From positions 1-18,020 of the forward strand of contig JALZUF010000198.1 in assembly GCA_023301785.1 (NCBI GenBank): a stretch of 18,020 nucleotides of DNA. Reading direction: 5' to 3'. Below, one piece after another: positions 15,941 through 18,020 of this stretch (its first letter is position 1; each line of letters starts with the position of its first letter). The translations under genes and the position numbers were made by a program. The DNA comes from Alphaproteobacteria bacterium. Lineage in GTDB: Bacteria > Pseudomonadota > Alphaproteobacteria > Micavibrionales > Micavibrionaceae. Under the pieces are notes generated by a model. The model saw nothing but the letters and a program-made list of their open reading frames with translations, was not told the DNA's origin and searched no databases.

Positions 15941-16663
15941 TTAATCATTAATTTTAAAAATTTCCTCTAATTTAGGCACAATACTCTGGTTGTATTCGAT
16001 CGAATCATCAAGCTCTGCATCATCGAATAGATTATGCCACCTTTTAGCTTCTTTATGCATCGTACGTTCAACCTTAGCTGTAATTCGCTTTACTCTATCT
16101 TCAAGCTTTTGTTGTTCCTGTTCCATATTATCAATAGAAAACGGGCCTGCTCTAAATCTACGCTGTAAATCATTTTTCAGCTGCTCTTCTAGAATATTCT
16201 CGTACTTCTCAAGCGCTCTTTGCGTAATTTTAACATGCTCTTTTTCATGCTCTAAAATTTTGTGAAATATAGGTGTGCCCTTTTCAAATTTTGTACTGAT
16301 ATAAACAGTTGGCCTATAGTTCATTGTAATTTTAACTTTTTGAATCTGTAAGCAAGCCAATCCTTCATCTGTATATTTTTCAAAATAAAATTTTATATTA
16401 TGCCTTAGAGACTGCTTTCCAACCGTTAAACCTTGAAATTCAGTGTTAATATGCCCTGCACCATACGGCGAATAAGCCCCCTTCCCAATACGATTGAGCT
16501 CTGCCGTTTTCTTCGAAAAATCATAACGCACATCGTCTTGCGCCGAAAAAACATCAATAAATAACGGTTTTTTTAGGTTACACTCAATCTGGCCTGCTGC
16601 AGGCTTCACATCTAAAGCCGAAAAATGCAAAAGACCGGCTGATACAAGCTCTAAACCAAACAT
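15941..16663 (-). CDS. DUF922-like HEXXH protein, putative zinc metallopeptidase
   Basis: The 240-residue protein contains HEKEH at 139-143 in the context ILEHEKEHVKITQRAL, the HEXXH helix of zinc peptidases. Before it a beta-rich region ends in MNYRPTVYIS, the edge strand expected ahead of such a helix. This combination resembles the DUF922 family of predicted secreted zinc proteases. The C-terminal third (145-212) is highly charged, rich in Glu, Lys and Arg, and likely a long coiled coil. The N-terminus (1-20) is hydrophobic but has no basic residue before it, so export is uncertain. A strong ribosome site, AGGAG, precedes the ATG by 7 bases. It lies between an integrase remnant and an intact integrase on the same strand, which suggests element cargo. 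Substrate and true activity are unknown. Confidence 0.6.
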   Translation of the reverse strand: MFGLELVSAGLLHFSALDVKPAAGQIECNLKKPLFIDVFSAQDDVRYDFSKKTAELNRIGKGAYSPYGAGHINTEFQGLTVGKQSLRHNIKFYFEKYTDEGLACLQIQKVKITMNYRPTVYISTKFEKGTPIFHKILEHEKEHVKITQRALEKYENILEEQLKNDLQRRFRAGPFSIDNMEQEQQKLEDRVKRITAKVERTMHKEAKRWHNLFDDAELDDSIEYNQSIVPKLEEIFKIND

Positions 16664-16825
16664 AAAATTCTCCTAAGATAGTATAAAAAGCACTTTTACC
16701 TTGCCGCGTTCTTTGCTTTAACACAAGCATCCAGTACATCAGAATTTATTAACAGTGTAAGTAAACTAAAGACGATTTTATCCAAAAAATGACGGGTATA
16801 TTTAGAGAAGTATATAAATTATCAT

Positions 16826-17770
16826 TTAATTAATACCCATATCAGGGAAATTAGCACGAATAATATCTGCAACGTAATCTGGCGCCATATGCGCATAATG
16901 TCGCTCAGTTACCCTAGTGTCAGCATGGCCTAATTGTCTCGCTATAACCGGCATAGGAACCCCTTTCATAGCCAATTGACTTGCATGCGTATGTCGAAGG
17001 GTATGAAAACTAACACTTTTATTAATGTCGGCATCAACAAGGGCCTTTTTTAAAGGGCGCTGCTGGTGTGACCTCCCCCATTTTCTACCATCTTGCCGAG
17101 TAAAAACATAATCATCAGGTTCCTTATCAGCGCAGATGTCATTAAAGAATAAAGAGCCCTCTTTATTCAAAACCACATAACGCGCAGTACCACTTTTAGA
17201 AGGTTCAACATACAGCTTCATAATATCCATATTCAAATCACGCTTTCTTAATTTAGTTAACTCCCCATAACGGCATCCTGTATATAAAGCACCCCTAATC
17301 AGATTTTTTAACTCCTTGTTTGCAGCAGATACTAAGCTTTTAATTTCTAATAAATCTAAATACTCAGTTCGTGGCTTATCAACCTTCCTAAAAGGTTTTA
17401 CTCGTTGCCAAGATTTATCATCATCTACTATACCATCATAGTAGGCTTTATTTAATATAGCTTTTAAGACGTTAAGAATTCGATTGGCCGTTGCTTTGCG
17501 TTGACGAAAATAATTTTCATTATCATTTTTATCCAAATATTTTTGAGGTTTGTTTTTTTTAGTTCTTTTTCGCCTTGGGGTAGTAACTAAAGCATCTTGC
17601 CATTCTCGTATTTGAATAGTTTGTAACTCAAAAATATTAATACGGCCTAAATTAGGTAAAATATGAGCATCAATTAAATATTGAGTTCTATCAAAGGATT
17701 TTCTATGAAGTTTGAACCAAATCAAATAATCTTTAGCTGCTTCACCTATTGTATAATTGCTTTCACTCAT
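16826..17770 (-). CDS. Tyrosine recombinase / phage-type integrase
   Basis: The 314-residue protein has a SAM-like core-binding domain (about 6-120) and a catalytic domain (about 140-300). The active-site set is complete: R167 in TGCRYGE, K192, H256 and R259 in FHTLRH, H282 in LGH and nucleophile Y292 in RHYAH. It should cut and rejoin DNA to integrate or excise a mobile element. There is no arm-binding domain at the N-terminus; an in-frame TAG lies 18-20 bases before the ATG, so the protein cannot extend upstream. Many integrases ending in this way are about 390-400 residues, so this one may be a short form or truncated at its N-terminus. It reads toward the HEXXH gene. The attachment sites were not found. 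Confidence 0.93.
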   Translation of the reverse strand: MSESNYTIGEAAKDYLIWFKLHRKSFDRTQYLIDAHILPNLGRINIFELQTIQIREWQDALVTTPRRKRTKKNKPQKYLDKNDNENYFRQRKATANRILNVLKAILNKAYYDGIVDDDKSWQRVKPFRKVDKPRTEYLDLLEIKSLVSAANKELKNLIRGALYTGCRYGELTKLRKRDLNMDIMKLYVEPSKSGTARYVVLNKEGSLFFNDICADKEPDDYVFTRQDGRKWGRSHQQRPLKKALVDADINKSVSFHTLRHTHASQLAMKGVPMPVIARQLGHADTRVTERHYAHMAPDYVADIIRANFPDMGIN

Positions 17771-17932
17771 CTTAACACGACTGTCGCTCTACTTTAAAAA
17801 CGCATCAAGTCATTTTTTAAAATTTAAAATACCAATTGCCCTACATATAATTTTTAAAACGCACTCTAAAATTACCTATAAGAGAATTACTGCTATTTCT
17901 GCGGGAAAAATCTAATTCTCTAGGTGCGCTTA

Positions 17933-18020
17933 ATGGAGAGGACAATTAAAACCCCGGCTATTGCGGACCTCACAGGCTATTATTCTCTGAGTGCGGGAAA
18001 CAAAAAACTTAATGGTGGTG
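17933..18020 (+). CDS. Possible start of an open frame running off the right edge
   Basis: From ATG at 17933 a plus-strand frame is open to the edge (29 codons, MERTIKTPAIADLTGYYSLS...). It is divergent from the integrase gene. There is no convincing ribosome site and no family is recognised. The 162 bases between it and the integrase show nothing else apart from AT-rich sequence and one copy of TGCGGGAAA that is repeated at 17992. Confidence 0.15.
   Translation, partial: MERTIKTPAIADLTGYYSLSAGNKKLNGG

Noticed and set aside
1..18020. CRISPR arrays, complete insertion sequences, toxin-antitoxin or restriction systems
   Set aside because: No regularly spaced repeats, terminal inverted repeats with a transposase, or recognisable toxin, antitoxin or nuclease genes were found on either strand.

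Overview
The window is AT-rich DNA with a densely packed proteobacterial gene set. It most likely comes from a free-living alphaproteobacterium of low GC content. This rests on family resemblance only: the integrase type, the GlnD architecture and the RhlE-like helicase. No ribosomal marker gene is present, so the species cannot be named.

Left part (1-4215): three minus-strand genes. The first is an acidic DUF4114/RTX-like protein, probably a type I secretion substrate, with its own good promoter. After a 271-base gap come a membrane-bound hybrid histidine kinase (HisKA-HATPase-REC-HPt) and, overlapping its start by 14 bases, an OmpR-type response regulator. These two form an operon read in the order regulator then kinase. 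The gap holds a strong hairpin and a tandem 11-base repeat whose spacing resembles OmpR/PhoB-type binding sites.

Middle part (4354-11760): mainly housekeeping and stress genes. They are recQ (+), a membrane fatty acid desaturase (+), an MscS-family channel (-), a mannitol/fructuronate-type long-chain dehydrogenase (+), a small cold-shock-domain protein (-) and an RhlE-like DEAD-box RNA helicase (-). Several fit cold or osmotic adaptation, such as membrane fluidity, turgor release, polyol metabolism and RNA unfolding. The helicase has a predicted leader of about 143 bases. Convergent pairs are very tight, and one pair shares a hairpin that overlaps both stop codons.

Right part (12091-18020): a small conserved-looking orphan gene, then tRNA-Glu(TTC) with a clear promoter and an encoded CCA. 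This region is scarred by mobile elements. Just after the tRNA lies a remnant of an integrase arm-binding domain. Beyond a divergent but complete-looking glnD (PII uridylyltransferase) lies a minus-strand remnant of an integrase catalytic C-terminus, then a HEXXH protein resembling the DUF922 family, then an intact tyrosine integrase. The simplest reading is two or more rounds of integration and decay. No tRNA-derived direct repeat (att site) could be seen inside the window, so the limits of any island are unknown.

No CRISPR array, toxin-antitoxin pair, defence system or complete insertion sequence was found. The strongest leads are the layered integration scar around glnD, the 11-base tandem repeats, the helicase leader, and the possible frame problem at the start of the desaturase gene.
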